DNA of 64,000 nt from Phlebopus portentosus (taxonomy: Eukaryota > Basidiomycota > Agaricomycetes > Boletales > Boletinellaceae), in the NCBI GenBank assembly GCA_037892935.1, contig JAYXKI010000008.1, positions 62,001 to 126,000 on the forward strand, read 5' to 3'. Positions within the stretch are counted from its first letter, which is position 1. Each line of letters opens with the position of its first letter. The position numbers and the translations under genes are program-made. The notes below the pieces were generated by a model. It saw nothing but the letters and a program-made list of their open reading frames with translations, had not been told where the DNA came from and ran no database searches. This document shows positions 33,576-46,856 of the stretch, in pieces.

Positions 33576-36191
33576 TTACAGAGTATAAATAAAATTAGGC
33601 GCTCTATCTCCCATCTCCCTTAGTTCGACGACTGAATACCTATCCGAGCCTGCTTCAATTTCTCTCTTTCGCTTGGCATTTATCCTCGTGTACAAGAAGA
33701 TAAGTGAAGGCGCCGCTACGAGACCGATACCTACAAACATAAGAGCAATGCCGTCTGGAAAACCAACAAGTATCATTAACATCAGAATTATACGGAGACT
33801 GAGTATCAACTAAATATTCCACTCACGACCAAGTATGTATCGAGGTGCATCCCGTGTGCGATAAATATTGCTCGCTTTTAGGAATCTGAGTACTCCTTCT
33901 AGACGCCCAAAGGTGAAATAACGCACCAATCGCCCCAGAGAAATTACCAATGCCAATATGCAGAGCCAATCCGACACCTCGCTTATATTGTCCCGCAAGA
34001 TTATTTCCGAGCCTTATTCATCGTGGAAGTTTGACTATCATCATTTCATCCGGACTTTGAATGAATCCTTACCATGCAACCACGCCTGGAAAGGCCGCGT
34101 ATGACCCGGCGACGCAAAAGAATGTACCAAAGTATTTTGCTGCCCGAGACGCTGGAGAGATGTTTATACTGAAACCAACAAGAAGCATTGAGAGACCAAG
34201 TATAATAAACGGTGAGCGGTTTTGCATCTTGTCCGAAAAGTGTGCAAAGGCGAAAAGAACAATCGCTGGGAAAGCGTAAGAAACGTAGATCAGATGCAAG
34301 AGCTTAAACGATTTACTCGCAAAGACATAAGGCGGTACCGAGAGCAGCTGGGACACGGGTACGCTAAATCCAAATCTGAGCGACGCGATCAGATGAATGC
34401 ATATACCAAGATAACTAAAGAAGTGCCGAACCCTGAAATTATGGACCTGTGGGATAACTTAGATAAAATATATAAAAGTTTTAGAGCTAAGGTCTTACGG
34501 TAAGAAGAGCGAAATTCCGTAGACTACGCGATGGTTTGTCAGTATTTGCATTTTTCATGAACATTGATGCAACATACGGGGCCCGACTATTGACATGTAC
34601 ACCAAGATGTGAAGCCATACTTGCCAATCAGTGATCGCATCCCATACATATCGCCACCGAAACTCTTCAGCTTCTCCGTTGCCTGAGTTGTCATATTCTG
34701 GCCAAATTTTCGATGGTGAGTTACCTTGAGCAAGCGGCAAGTAATCGCTCACTTTTCCTGTGGATGATATAGGCTCGCTCCTCCGGAGTTAAGAAAGTGG
34801 CAGTAGAAGGGGAGTCGACGATGACTGAAATAGAACGTGAGTTACTTACACCCTAATTATAAGATCTGCTCTTACTAAAGAATGCCATAAGACCAACTAC
34901 AACGGTTGCAATTCCTTCTAAAATCTACTTCTTTGGTTATAACTTCATCTTCTGCAAGTATTGTTTCGTTGACTTACAAAAATCCAGGACCAAGCTTCAA
35001 GCCCTTGTGTACCGTCCATAAATTCAATGGCAAATGCAAGTAGTCCCGAGAATGCTCCAGCTGTTGTGGCGGCGCTTTCAATAATGCCAACGCGAAGCTG
35101 CATCATGTTTCGCGGATACCAAAAAGTCAAGCTATCGGCAATAGTTTCATTTTTTCAGAAAAGATCTCGAAACGGAGAAAAAACTGACTAGTAAACCGCG
35201 CCTGGGAATAGACCCGCCTCTGCGATGCCCAGGCATATTCTGACGCCGATTAGCTGAGGATAACTAACAAATGGAAATAAGGTCATGAGTCATGACGCGA
35301 AGACCAGGGTCACACTGCACCTATTTACGAGACCCATAACAGTCCTGAAATAGAGCTATTCTGAGTATGGACTTCTCGAATAATGCCAACTCACATGACT
35401 GTGCCCCAAAGGATCTTTCGTCAAGAGGCGTGAGTCGTCGATATAAAAAATGCAAGTAATGCGGAAGCTTACAGTAATACCGGGCAGCCATCTAGGTGGA
35501 ATTGTCAAGCATTTGTATGTACACGTCGAATTAGGCACACCTAGATGGTCTTAACTTCTTGAGCACTAGACTTTATTGCTAGATTGTCAGTGGCTATATG
35601 GTCCTGGCATAACGCTCATCACATACTTAGCTGGACATTCTGCAAGGCAGTAAGGCTTCTTGAAGTTAGAGTTAAAACAAGATAATCAAACGCTCGCTTA
35701 CTATAAAGTACATAGTCTTCGACAGAATATATCAGTGGTATATTTGTCCCAGATGTGCAAGTGCACTTACAAGAGCTATATTGTACTGATTTCCTGCAAG
35801 GTGTAACTGATCTACGAGTCCGGCGAGCTTGGCGTTGCCTGTATGTCGCATAAGATCAAGGGGCCGAAGTGATGAAAAGGAGTCCCACCAATATTTCCTG
35901 ACGCAAACATAGAACATGTCAGTACTTGATAGCAGATATTACGTGCCATCGCGTACCGCGGTCCAAAAACGAACAAAGGTACATGATACTTAGGATTGGC
36001 ATGAGTCTGAAATCAATTTTCCGGTAAAGTCGTGCTACTTCCTTGTCGGAAAGCGCAGGTGGAGGAGGTAGTGCAGAATAATCATCAAATTCGCGTAGTT
36101 CAAGAGACTTTTCTTCCAGCTGAGTATGCTCTGACACTGAGACCAAGGTAGAACGTTTTTTTTCGTACTCTTTTTCCCTTGCCTCGGTCAT
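33576..36191 (-). CDS. DAL5/TNA1-like MFS symporter (transporter 2)
   Basis: Start is taken at ATG 36191 (MTEAREKEYEKKRST); an in-frame ATG at 36239 would add 16 residues. It has the same blocks as transporter 1: SALPPPPALSDKEVARLYRK, MYLCSFLDRG, SQLLSVPPYVFAS, SPASRAAKYFGTFFCVAGSY, SNIYRTRDAPRYILG, and the end MGDRAPNFIYTL at 33576. A plus-strand ORF at 34222-34503 is antisense to its exons and is not a gene. It is one of three tandem paralogues, all on the minus strand with gaps of about 280-330 nt. Confidence 0.84.
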
Positions 36192-36519
36192 AGCAAACAG
36201 CTTTGGCAGGTAGAGGAAATAAGAAACTGGGGTGGTCACTTGGGCGCATATACTATAAATGGCTGCCGGGATGCGATAGATTCCCTGCTCTCCACACTAT
36301 CACCGGGCGAGCGCTCCCTTTCTCTCACTCAATTGGTTGACTAGAATAGCGCAGAACAAAAAAGTAACTTCAGCGAAGATCATGCAGTTCCATACTTGCT
36401 CGCGATGGTCATGGGTTCTGTATGCTTGCGGGTTCGACGTAATCGGTTCGTTCCTCTCTTACTTTATAAGCCGTATATCGGAACGGTGAGAAGCATGTGC
36501 AATCGGGCGTGAGAGTCGT

Positions 36520-39175
36520 CTATTGAAATATTGTGATGAACGCGTCAAAGCTACAGGTCTGCAAGGTATACTTGAAGTCCGGCGCTCGGTCACCAAGTTC
36601 ATGCAGTTCCTCAACGATAAACTTTGCGATTCCTCCGATGCGCTTCAGCTCTGCTTCGCGTTTGGCGTTGATGCGGGTGTACAAAAGAATGAGGAGAGGA
36701 GTAACAATGAAGCCAATACCGACAAAGAGAAGTTCGACACCATCTACAAGTAAAGGGAGTAAATAGAAGCGCGAGGACGAAATAAAGTGATGGAATCACT
36801 TACGGCCAATAATGTAGCGAGGAGCGTCCTGAGTGCGATAAATATTGCTTGCTGCCTGGCTCGTGAACAGGACGAAAGCTAAGTAAAAGTAAGATGACCT
36901 ACCAATTACCCCTCCAAAGTTCCCAACTCCGATCTGTACTGCCATCCCAACACCACGCTTGTATTGGCCTGCCAGGTTATTTCCAACCCTTCGGTACGCA
37001 TTTAGACTAGAGACAGAGTCAGAGTCAGGTAAAAAGATCCCTGAACGCACCAGGTTACGACACCAGGAAAAGCAGCGTAAGAGCCTGCCAAGCAAAAGAA
37101 CGTCCCAAAGTATTTCACGCCACTAGAAGCATGCGTTATATTGATCGTGAACCCGATGAGGCACATCGTGAGTCCAAGAAGGATTAATGGCGAACGTAAC
37201 TTCGTCTTGTCAGAGTAATGTCCGAATAGGAGAAGCGTAATAGCTGATCGGAGATTTCAATCGACCTGGTACATTTCAGAAAGGGAAGGACGTACTAGCA
37301 AAGACGTAGGGAGGGACAGTAAGAAGCTGAGTGACGGGAGTACTGAATCCGAAGCTGATCAAATGGCGTGAGTTATTAGAGCATTAAGTGCACAAAAGCC
37401 GCAAGACTTCTCACCCAGAGATGATCGACCTAAAAGTATGAATGAGATAGGCGTCAGGATGGCAATAACACGCACTCACGGAAGAAAAAGAGAGATCCCA
37501 AATACTAGGGTAATTATATAAGAGCACTCGTTATCAGGGCAACTAATACAGGCTTACGGGGAGTGATGACAGACATGTACGACAACACGTGAAGCCAAAC
37601 TTGCCAGTCAAGAAGGGCAGCTCGCACGTATCGTACAGCGAACCGTTCTGCTTCCCCTGCTGCTGTATTGTCATGTTCTTAACAATGATGGGCCATTAGT
37701 AAAAACATCAAAGCAAATCATCTTTTCCAACTTACTCTTCTTCCAAGGACGTAAGCTCGCTCTTCAGGCGTTAGGAATTTTGCAGTCACCGGAAAATCAA
37801 CGAGTACTACAGACATCCTTTAGGACGGACACGCCTGATCAGGAATTTGAAACAAACTGAAAAGCGAAATTATCCCGACAACAGCGGTTGCAATGCCCTC
37901 AAGTATCTTGACAGGGCTAGTTCTCAGAGAAACATGCAGAGTAAATATTTAAAACTGAACTCACGAATATCCACGACCAAGCCTCAAGGCCCCGTTTGCC
38001 ATCCATAAATTCAATGGCAAATGCCAGTAGCCTGCCAAAAGCCCCGGCTATGGTCGCCGCACCAAAGAACAAACCCACGCGATATTGTAATCGGTGACTG
38101 GGGTACCATATGGATAGACTAGAGTAACGTCAATCGGTCTTCTTTCTCATGGTCGCACGTAAGCAACGCACTAATAGACCACACCGGGAAAGAATCCTGC
38201 TTCAGCAACCCCGAGGCAGATACGAACACCAACAAGCTGAGGGTAAGTGCAGGCGAAAGGATCATTAGGAACAGGATCACTTCAAAGATGATATATGCAG
38301 ACGTCTTGACAAAACCCATGGACATCTTGCACGATTCGTCAGTGTGCTTCGCTTAGCAAGTTGATAGAACCTTACATCACTATGCCCCATGCAATCTAGG
38401 GTGATACAAGCAATGAGCTCATTACAAGCAAAACTGGCTCCTACTCACTGTAATTCCAGGCAGCCACCTTAAACGTAATTCATAAGACACTGGATCGTAA
38501 GTTGTAATGATGATACGTACTTTGAGGGTGTAAATTTCTTTAAGACTAGACTAATCGATACACGTGTCAGCATGGGATAATAACGGCCAATGAATCACAG
38601 ACTTCGAAGGACATTCAAATAGACAATATGGCTACAACCGGGTCAGAGATAACTCCATTTTTTCCCAGACTTGGCTGAGTGCTTACTATGAAAAACATCG
38701 TCTGCACAGAGGAATGGTAATGAGCGAAATTATATCGAAAAAGGCGGAACAAAAACGCACTAGCGCTATGTTGTATTGATTTCCGACAAGTCTTAGCTGG
38801 GACACCAGTCCAGCGAGCTTTGCGTTACCTGCGACTCGTCAATATCCAGCTTTGCATCGCCAGATGGAAACAGTTTACCGATATTGCCTTGAGAAGCATC
38901 AGTACAGAAGCACTATGCGCAAAGTATGCGGAACACGTACCGCGATCTAAAAAGGAACAAAGGTACATGAGACTCAAGATTGGCATGAGCCGAAGGTCTA
39001 TCTTTCTATAGAGGCTTTGCTCCTCTTCCGGCGTAAGGGTTGGAGGTGGTGGAAGGGTCGAGTCACCGCCAAAGTCTGCCACGAAATTGGTCTCTATCTT
39101 CTTTTCGACGCCCTTCTCCGAGACCGAAAAAGAGTTCTGCCCTATACTAGCAGAGTCGACTTCGTTGCCTGACAT
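36520..39175 (-). CDS. DAL5/TNA1-like MFS symporter (transporter 3)
   Basis: Start is taken at ATG 39175 (MSGNEVDSASIGQNSFSV); in-frame ATGs at 39190 and 39223 are alternatives. Blocks: STLPPPPTLTPEEEQSLYRK, RLMPILSLMYLCSFLDRG, AGQYKRGVGMAVQIGVGNFG, SNIYRTQDAPRYIIG. The other two paralogues stop at KYTL; this one continues QTCSFDAFITIFQ before TAG (36522-36520), a 13-residue extension. The N-terminus is most like transporter 1 (DFGGDSTLPPPP), so those two may be the closest pair. Confidence 0.84.
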
Positions 39176-39686
39176 TGTGGATCGTCTCATATGGCTGATA
39201 CCCGAGGAAACTACAAGCACCATTCGCTGACATAGTGTAGGCGACTAGAAATACTCTTGTCCTCCGTTGCTTACAAGATCGTTCCTGAAGAAATTCTCAC
39301 TAGATTCTTCTAATTCACTGAACCAGAACCGTGTCTCTGGAAAGTCGAGGAAGCCTGAGAGGTTTGGCATTATAGCGAGAACCAGCACGCAAGAACCGTC
39401 GAGCTAAACTTGGACGTTACCAAGATGCGCTGATAAGACCGTGTACGATAGTACGAAATGCGGACATACCAAAGGATAGGCAAGAAGTCACAACCGGTCC
39501 GCAGATTCTCACGTGGTGTGTCTTCCATTCGGTCCAAGTGTCACTTTTTGCAAAAATAAAGGCTTCTGAAAAATAAGAGAGCAAATAGAAGCGCCCAGAG
39601 CACGATGGCTAAGGCTCACATGACCAAGACGACAAGACATAAAAAACCTCCAGTATTCTGAAGGACATCGAGGACGGATTACAGCC
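39176..39686. promoter_or_regulatory. Divergent region, transporter 3 / GH92 mannosidase
   Basis: 511 nt between divergent starts. No strong TATA box is seen; CATAAAAAAC near 39640 is about 45 nt before the GH92 ATG. A shared promoter would allow joint control, but that is only inferred from position. Confidence 0.4.
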
Positions 39687-42600
39687 ATGCTCCTCGCAGC
39701 CCATCTTCTACTACTTTTTTCTGCCAGGCTAGCTTTCGGACATGCTCCTCGAGCCATGGACAGCATCCATACCAATCCACGAACCCGCGCGATAGACGAA
39801 AGCGATCCTCTGAAATTGGTAAACCCTTTCATCGGAACCACGAATGGAGGTAACGTTTTCCCAGGTGGGCCCAATTTTAAAGATGCTTCCATTGGAGAGA
39901 TAAGCACCGCAGCTGAACGAGAAAGTTATCAGGAGCAACAATCCCGCATGGGATGGTGCGCACTGCATCTTATTGCTTATGTGGAATATTGAAATCTGCT
40001 GTTGGGTCTAGGTTAAAGTTGGTATGGACACCGGTCGGTATTTATAAATTGTGCTCAACTTGCAGCGTGGGAGTGAGAGTCCGTTTTTAGACTCTCCGGT
40101 ACGTGATCCGAACTCATTAAGGAAGATTACGTGACTATTTGCCTTTCGGTAGCACAACGTAAGCATTTCCGTTTAACATTCAGTGAAACTTTTCTTTTCC
40201 CTTTCCGATTCCGTTACAGCAAGCGGGATACGACGCAAATTCGACCTTCAACGCAACCGGATTCTCACAATTGCATGATAGCGGTACTGGAGGAGTGAGT
40301 ATGTTGTACATAGCCGCTTTGAGCTGACATTATTAATCTCCAATTCTCCCAGGGTGTCCCACTCTCAAACTTCAAGCTCTGGCCCTTTGCATCTTGTAAT
40401 ACGACTTTTGAAAGTTGTCAGACCTCCATCGATGGCAGAAAAACACAAAGGGAAATTCTTGAAGATGGTAATTTCGGCACGCGTATATTTCAGCTCGATT
40501 CTGACATTCGTCCGATGGCAGGCATCCCTGACGACTTTGCGATTCCGGGATACTTCTCCACGAATCTCGTGAATACTGGAACCATTAACGATAGTAACCA
40601 TTCTCATTTAAATATGCAGACCACAGGAGTTCGTGTAGAACTTACGTCTTCCCGGAGGACTGCGCTTCATCGGTACACGTTTCCCTCAAACTCTACTGAA
40701 CCCCGTATCGTCATCGATATAACAAATGATGGTACAGCTCACAGTTCTCCCTTTTTTCTTCCTTTTTTATCTTTTTCGTTACTGAGTTATTCCATCGACC
40801 CACTGTAGGCCAACAAAGCAGCACGAATCCATTTATGACTATAGATCCAGACACAGGTCATGTCATCGGTAATGTGTTCTGATGGTTAGCATAGACTATA
40901 ACAAATTGTGTCTTCTCAGGCGGTGCAGAATTTGCTGCCTCATTTGGTCCAGGGCGATACTCTGTGTTCGCATGCTTCGACTTTCGTGCTGATGGTTTCA
41001 AAATGACCGGTCCAACAGAGTATGGAAGCTGGCTTGGTAATTTCCCTGTTCGTTTCACCACGAATCTGCAGCAGGTTTATTTTGGTCAGTTTTTCGCGTA
41101 ATTCCTTAAGGTGGGAAACTTAGCACATTTAACTAGGTTTCGTATCCGAACTAGGAGCTTTGCTCACATTTCCTCCCAATCCATCTCCCAACTCCACCAC
41201 GACTATTCTTGCGCGTGTTGGTGTTTCCTTCATATCTTCGGATCAAGCTTGCACAAACGCAGAATCCGAAATTCCGGATTTCAATTTCGATGAGACTGTA
41301 ACTGCAAGCCAGGCACAATGGCGCGATATACTGAACAGGGTTCAAGTCAATACAATTGGAGTAGATGAAAACACTGTTGAGCTTCTGTATTCTTCAGTAG
41401 GCTCATATCGCCTGCAACCGAGTCGTCCCCGTTCTGACTCCGTTTTTAGCTATATAGAACGCATATTTCTCCTGCGGATTGTGAGTATCTTAAGCATGAA
41501 CCTTGAAGTTATCTCATTTCTTTCTCCAAGATACTGACGAGAATCCGAAATGGAATTCCACGGAGCCATACTATGACTCGCTATATTGCAACTGGGACAC
41601 CTATCGTACCCTCTACCCATTGTACTCGCTGCATGATCCAGAGACATTCGCCCGTATTGTGAGGGGTCACGTAAATATCCAGCAGCATGAAGGTGAATCC
41701 TTATGGAATTTGAAGACAGCGCTTACGGATGTTCGCAGGATGGCTGCCGGAATGCCGAGGAGCTACTGCGCAGCAATTTATTCAGGGCGGAAGCAGTACG
41801 TGATCAGCATCATCTAAAGCTCAGTAGCGTCTACTAATAATCACCCCTTACAGACGCAGACCCGATCTTGGGAGAGTTCTTTGTGAAGCAAGTCCTCCGT
41901 CTTTTGCCTTCTGTTATATTCTTACACGTGCCCTTCCTAGATTTCATAACGTCTCTGAATCTCTCAATGTCTCTGCTACGGATTTATATGCGGCACTACT
42001 TGCAGATGCTGAAGAGCAGCCCCCAAATTGGGACCTTCAAGGACGTCAAGCCAATGCATGGAAATTGTTCGGTACGAGGAGTGTGGCTAACTTACTATAG
42101 TCATATCATGATTCCATTCATATAGGTTATATCCCTGGCGATATTTTTGAAACGAGTGGGACGAATACCAAGCAGGTTTCAAGAACTCTTGAGGTGAAAT
42201 TCACCCGATGTATAAGACAATATTAGAATCTCATACCGAAGCGAATAGCATGCATTTGGAGACTTCACGATTTCCCAAGTTTCTCATCTCCTAGGAAAAT
42301 CGGATGACGTATTGAAGGTTCGATGCACATGTTTCTATAACTATAAAGCTGCTAACGGAAACTCGTTAAGTATCAGAACCGATCAGGAAATTTTGCAAAC
42401 TTATGGAACCCCAACACTACAGTTCCTGGGGGCCCTGGATTCGTGAAGGGCATGATGCAGGCGAATAAGCAAACCTATCTTGAAAATCGTTCAGGAAAAC
42501 TCATTCATTCTTCTGATTGTAGCCACGATTCGCGAACGGGACGTTCAATCATACCGACCCTCGCCACTGCAGTGTCCATGACCCACTCCATTCAACGTGT

Positions 42601-43554
42601 TTCTTGAACGCAGCTAATCGGGATGGTTTTTATGAGTCATCCCCTATAGTGGTGAGCGTGGTCCTATCATGAGTATGTTTATTTCCGTACTGAGGTTTTT
42701 CAAAGTATTCACAGGTACGATTTGCACCTTTATTCCATTGCCTGATTATTTCTAACATTCATTCAGTATGCTCCTCACGATACGGCTCGTCTCATCGAGC
42801 TACAAGGAGGAGCTGACAGTTTCGTCTCGCGACTTGACTTTATATTCGATGAAGTATTATCCACGTCCCTTTCTTTTTCTGTCCACTTGCTTATGCTCTA
42901 TCTAGGATTATTTTGATCCTACGGACGAGCCATCCCAACAGATTCCATTCATGTATCATTATGCAAATGTACCTGGTCGGAGCACACAGCGGTCGCGGCA
43001 GGTCATTGCTTCGAACTTCAATACATCCGTCGATGGGCTCCCGGGCAACGACGGTACGATTTGCTTTATCTTTGCAATCAAGGCCCAGACCTCCTGACGA
43101 AGAGGCGATGCTAGACTCGGGAGCTATGGCAAGTTATGCCTTTTTCTATCTTGCTGGACTGTACCCTGTTCCTGCGACGAGGCAATTCCTCGTTTCTTCT
43201 CCCTTCTTTCCACAAATATCACTCTTCAATCCCCTCTTCAACTCGACGACGACAATCATCGCGAATGGTTTCCAGGGCAATCCCGCCAACGGTACAGGCG
43301 GTAATGTCTTTGTCGAGGTCAGTGATGGGTTTCCGCCTTTCTTAATCAGTCAGATATTCTGACGAGTTTACCTTTGCCAGAGTGTCAGTGTCAATGGTGA
43401 GAAGTACAAGTCTAATTGCTACCTGGACTGGGACGTGTTCGAAAGCGGGTCAACCATTACGCTCCAGCTGTCAAGCGACATAAATGTTTCGTGCGGTGAA
43501 GGGCCGGACGCCCTTCCACCGTCCCTGTCGACTGGTGGATTCTCAAGTGGATAA
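39687..43554 (+). CDS. Secreted GH92 alpha-mannosidase
   Basis: ATG 39687 begins a signal peptide (MLLAAHLLLLFSARLAFGHA). The signature LVNPFIGTTNGGNVFPG follows, then PHGMVKVGMDTGR after an intron, GYDANSTFNATGFSQLHDSG, MPECRGATAQQFIQGGS, GYIPGDIFETSGT, YMYHYANVPG-like, GLPGNDDSGAMASYAFFYLA and LNPLFNSTTTIIANGFQG; the gene ends GGFSSG with TAA 43552-43554. GH92 enzymes are calcium-dependent exo-alpha-mannosidases (mostly alpha-1,2) that trim mannoproteins and N-glycans. At least ten short introns are present and I saw no break in the frame. It lies next to peptidases and transporters. Confidence 0.92.
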
Positions 43555-43735
43555 AGCGGGACCGTGTCGTTGGATATAAATATTAATGTGATGTTTACAT
43601 AGCGTTAAGTAAATACAATATTAATACAGTATTCACTGAGTTTGAATGTGTGTCGATCACTTTCCAAAAACAGATATCCTGGTCTCATCTTCAGAGAACT
43701 CGAGGCTTTGCAGTGGGACGCAGTCAGAGTCGGCC

Positions 43736-44237
43736 ATGATCAGCCTCAAGGGCACTCTCAACGTTTGTTTTCACATTGACTTCGCATCTTCTTATCTCAC
43801 ATCGACGTAGGTCATAGACAACTCCGGCGCACTCCTCGTCGAGTGTGTCAACGTGCTCAAGCACAAAGTCAACCACGGTTTTGGAGGTGTCGGCGACGAG
43901 ATCGTGTGCGTCGTGAAACGCGCTCGGCCCATCCCAGCATCCGCTCTCCTCTCTTCGACCGCAGTCAAAGTCAAAAGGGGCGACGTGCGACGTGCACTCA
44001 TCGTCCGCACCAAAAAGCCTGCACCAAGACCTGACGGAAGGATCGTCAGGTTCGACGACAATGCTTGCGTGCTGCTGAATAACAAAAAAGAGATGCTGGG
44101 CACGCGTATCGGTGGACCAGTCAGTGCCGAGTTGAGAATGAGGGGATGGGGAAAGGTTCTGAGCTTGGCACCGAAGGTATGCCTTTTGCCTCACGTAGAA
44201 TGTGTCCATTTTCTGATGGTTTGTGTAGGTGTTATGA
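43736..44237 (+). CDS. Mitochondrial large-subunit ribosomal protein uL14
   Basis: Three exons: 43736-43762 (MISLKGTLN), 43811-44176 and 44229-44237 (V-L-stop), giving 133 aa. Motifs of uL14: [67 protein letters not shown], ending [15 protein letters not shown]. The length fits the organellar/bacterial L14 type, and the Lys/Arg loop is typical. It sits on the inter-subunit face of the mitoribosome near the sarcin-ricin loop. The last coding exon is only 9 nt. Confidence 0.92.
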
Positions 44238-44708
44238 CGGAAATTTCACTTGTCCATCCTATATATCTTAATATTCGTACTTGCAGAATTGACTTGCAGG
44301 GGACTGTGTACCATAATCCCAGAAAGAGGATGGAAACGCTCGACTTTCCCGCGATGACAGACCCGACTAGTACATCTCATTTATTGAATTAATTCTTCTT
44401 TCCTCTGTCGTCGGTAATTCTCCAATGCTGATGCAATTTCCTCCATGATTCAGACATGCATGTAAACCTCATAAAGGAGTTGATCATCACTGAGTGGGGA
44501 GTCAAATGCGCTATTATATCTACACGCTTGTTGCGGGATGTGAGTAATGCTAAGAGGCAAATCAAGCTAGGCGGCTGTACGGTACGAGGAAAAGGAAAGC
44601 AAACATAGATGAGAAAGGAATAAGGTTGGAAAAGATACCTTTTTTCTTGCGCGCTACAGCGCAAACCATAACATAGCAGTAGATCCAAAATTCTGAAGCC
44701 ATAATGGT
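44238..44708. other. Convergent intergenic region
   Basis: 471 nt between the 3' ends of uL14m (+) and HSP60 (-); it should hold both 3'UTRs. No other feature is supported. Confidence 0.4.
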
Positions 44709-46651
44709 TTAGAAGCCTCCCATGCCTCCCATTCCGCCCATTCCTCCCATTCCTCCCATAGCAGGCTTTTCCTTCTCTTCGGCCTCGACAACACACGCTT
44801 CGCTCGTGGTGAGCAAGCTGGCAACACCAGCAGCATCAACCAGTGCCGTACGTACGACCTTGAGAGGGTCGACGATACCAGCCTTGATCATGTCGACATA
44901 CTGCCCTTTGCTCGCGTCGTAGCCCTGTGCAAATTGCTCTGGCGCTCCATGTTGCGAGATGAGTGTGCCGACGATCACAGAAGCCTCCTCGCCTGCATTC
45001 GTCAAAATGGTACGAGCAGGCTGGCTCAGAGCACGACGGATAATTGATACACCAAGTTCCTGGTCGAAGTTCGCAGTGTGTATGGGTTCCGGAGTGCTAC
45101 TTCCATTGCTCGACGTCGGAAGCGCGAGCGAGGCCTTGAGAAGAGCGACACCACCACCAGGAAGAATACCCTCCTCAACAGCCGCACGGGTAGCATTAAG
45201 CGCATCATCATAGCGGTCCTTCTTCTCCCCGACCTCGACTTCACTGGAACCACCAACCTTGATGACAGCAACACCCCCAGAAAGCTTGGCGAGACGCTCC
45301 TGGAGTTTCGTCTTGTCATATTCACTTGTCGTCGGGTCATTCAGGGCGGAACGAATCTGTTCGCAGCGCGCTTGGATAGCATCCTTCGATCCCTCACCAT
45401 TAAGGAAGATCGTGTCTTCCTTAGTAACTGTCACAGAGCCGGTGGAGCCAAGCATGTCAGGCGTTGCTCGTTCAAGCTTGATGTCAAGTTCATCCGTGAA
45501 AACAGTGCCGCCAGTCAAGATTGCAAGGTCACCGAGGATGCTCTTGCGGTTGTCACCGAACCCAGGCGCTTTAACAGCGCACACCTGAAGTTGACCGCGG
45601 AGTTTGTTGAGGATACACGCCGCGAGCGCTTCACCGTCCACGTCTTCCGCAATAATTAGCAACGGGCGTCGGGCCTGCGCTGCGGCCTCGAGCGATGGAA
45701 GGATATCCTGAAGAAGTGAGATCTTCTTCTCGGATAAGAGGACGAGCGGCTTCTCGAGTTCAGCCTTTTGCGTTTTGACATCGGTGATGAAGTATGGTGA
45801 AATGTACCCGCGATCGAAGCGCATGCCTTCAGTGATCTCGATTTCATCCTCAATTGTTCGTCCCTCCTTTACAGTGATGACACCCTCCTTGCCGACCTTT
45901 TCCATGGCTGTTGCGATGAGGTTTCCAACATGCGTGTCGCCATTCGCCGAAATGGTCGCGACCTGAGCGATTTCCTCAGTCGTCGTTACGGCCTTTGCAT
46001 GTTTTGACAGATAATCGACGACACGATCTACTGCAGCTTGCGCCCCCGGCGGAGATCCATTGGATTGCAGCCTGCAGCAACGTTCTTGACACCCTCTGCG
46101 TAGATTGCACGTGCAAGAACCGTCGCAGTCGTCGTACCATCACCTGCGACCTCATTCGTCTTCTGGGCGACATCTTGCACCAGTCTACATAGCCCGAGAA
46201 GGAGATTAGTAATATAATTTCCAAGGACAGTGCTAGTATGCAAGAAAACTAACCGTGCACCAAGGTTCTCAAATTTGTCTTTGAGAGTAATGGCCTTGGC
46301 AACAGTTACACCGTCTAAATATTAATGAAGTTAGAAAAGCAGATCAGTCGAAGACAGAAAAAAATTACCCTTGGTGATTTTGGGTCCGCCGAACGACTGC
46401 TCGATGATGACGTTACGACCTAGAAAAGCAAATCGGTAAGATAACAGCTATCAACTCTCTAAACCGTGTTCACCCTTGGGACCGAGCGTGACGCTGACTG
46501 CCTTGGCAAGAACATCCACACCAGCCAGGATTGCAACTCTGCCGTCGTTGGAGAACTTGATTTCCTTGTGAGCACCACGAGCTAACACGGGCTTCGCAGC
46601 CTTAGCTGCACGACGGGCAACAGAAGAAGAGCTTCGACCTAGACGATGCAT
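44709..46651 (-). CDS. HSP60: Mitochondrial chaperonin HSP60, with an apparent 1-nt frameshift
   Basis: Start ATG 46651 gives a presequence rich in Arg/Ser/Ala ([20 protein letters not shown]), then [74 protein letters not shown]. After a 5-G run (plus strand C 46043-46047) the frame must shift by one base to continue AQAAVDRVV; the remainder is intact to the GGM-repeat tail at 44709. HSP60 forms the mitochondrial matrix chaperonin ring that folds imported proteins with HSP10 and ATP. It is essential in fungi, so a base missing from the G run in the assembly is the likeliest explanation. Confidence 0.9.
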
Positions 46652-46791
46652 GGCTAGCACGAGAGGCAACTACGCGAAAACGACGATGAAACGACGACGA
46701 TGGCGCGATGAGGCGGAGGTAGAGGTACAAGAAGGTAACGAAAAAAAAGGCCAGGACTACGTCAAAATATTCTCATATTACGTAATTCATA

Positions 46792-46804
46792 GAAACTTCA
46801 AGAA
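46792..46804. promoter_or_regulatory. Heat-shock element upstream of HSP60
   Basis: GAAACTTCAAGAA is a perfect three-unit heat-shock element (GAAnnTTCnnGAA), 141 nt upstream of the HSP60 start. Heat-shock factor HSF1 binds such arrays, and HSP60 genes are classic targets. It lies 53 nt from a MITE. Confidence 0.75.
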
Positions 46805-46856
46805 ACCGCGTCTCATCTCACAAGCTCCTGATTGGTTAACATATGTACATACATAT

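Noticed and set aside
34222..34503. Plus-strand ORF of 93 codons inside transporter 2
   Set aside because: It is antisense to well-supported exons (SQLLSVPPYV block) and has no family features.
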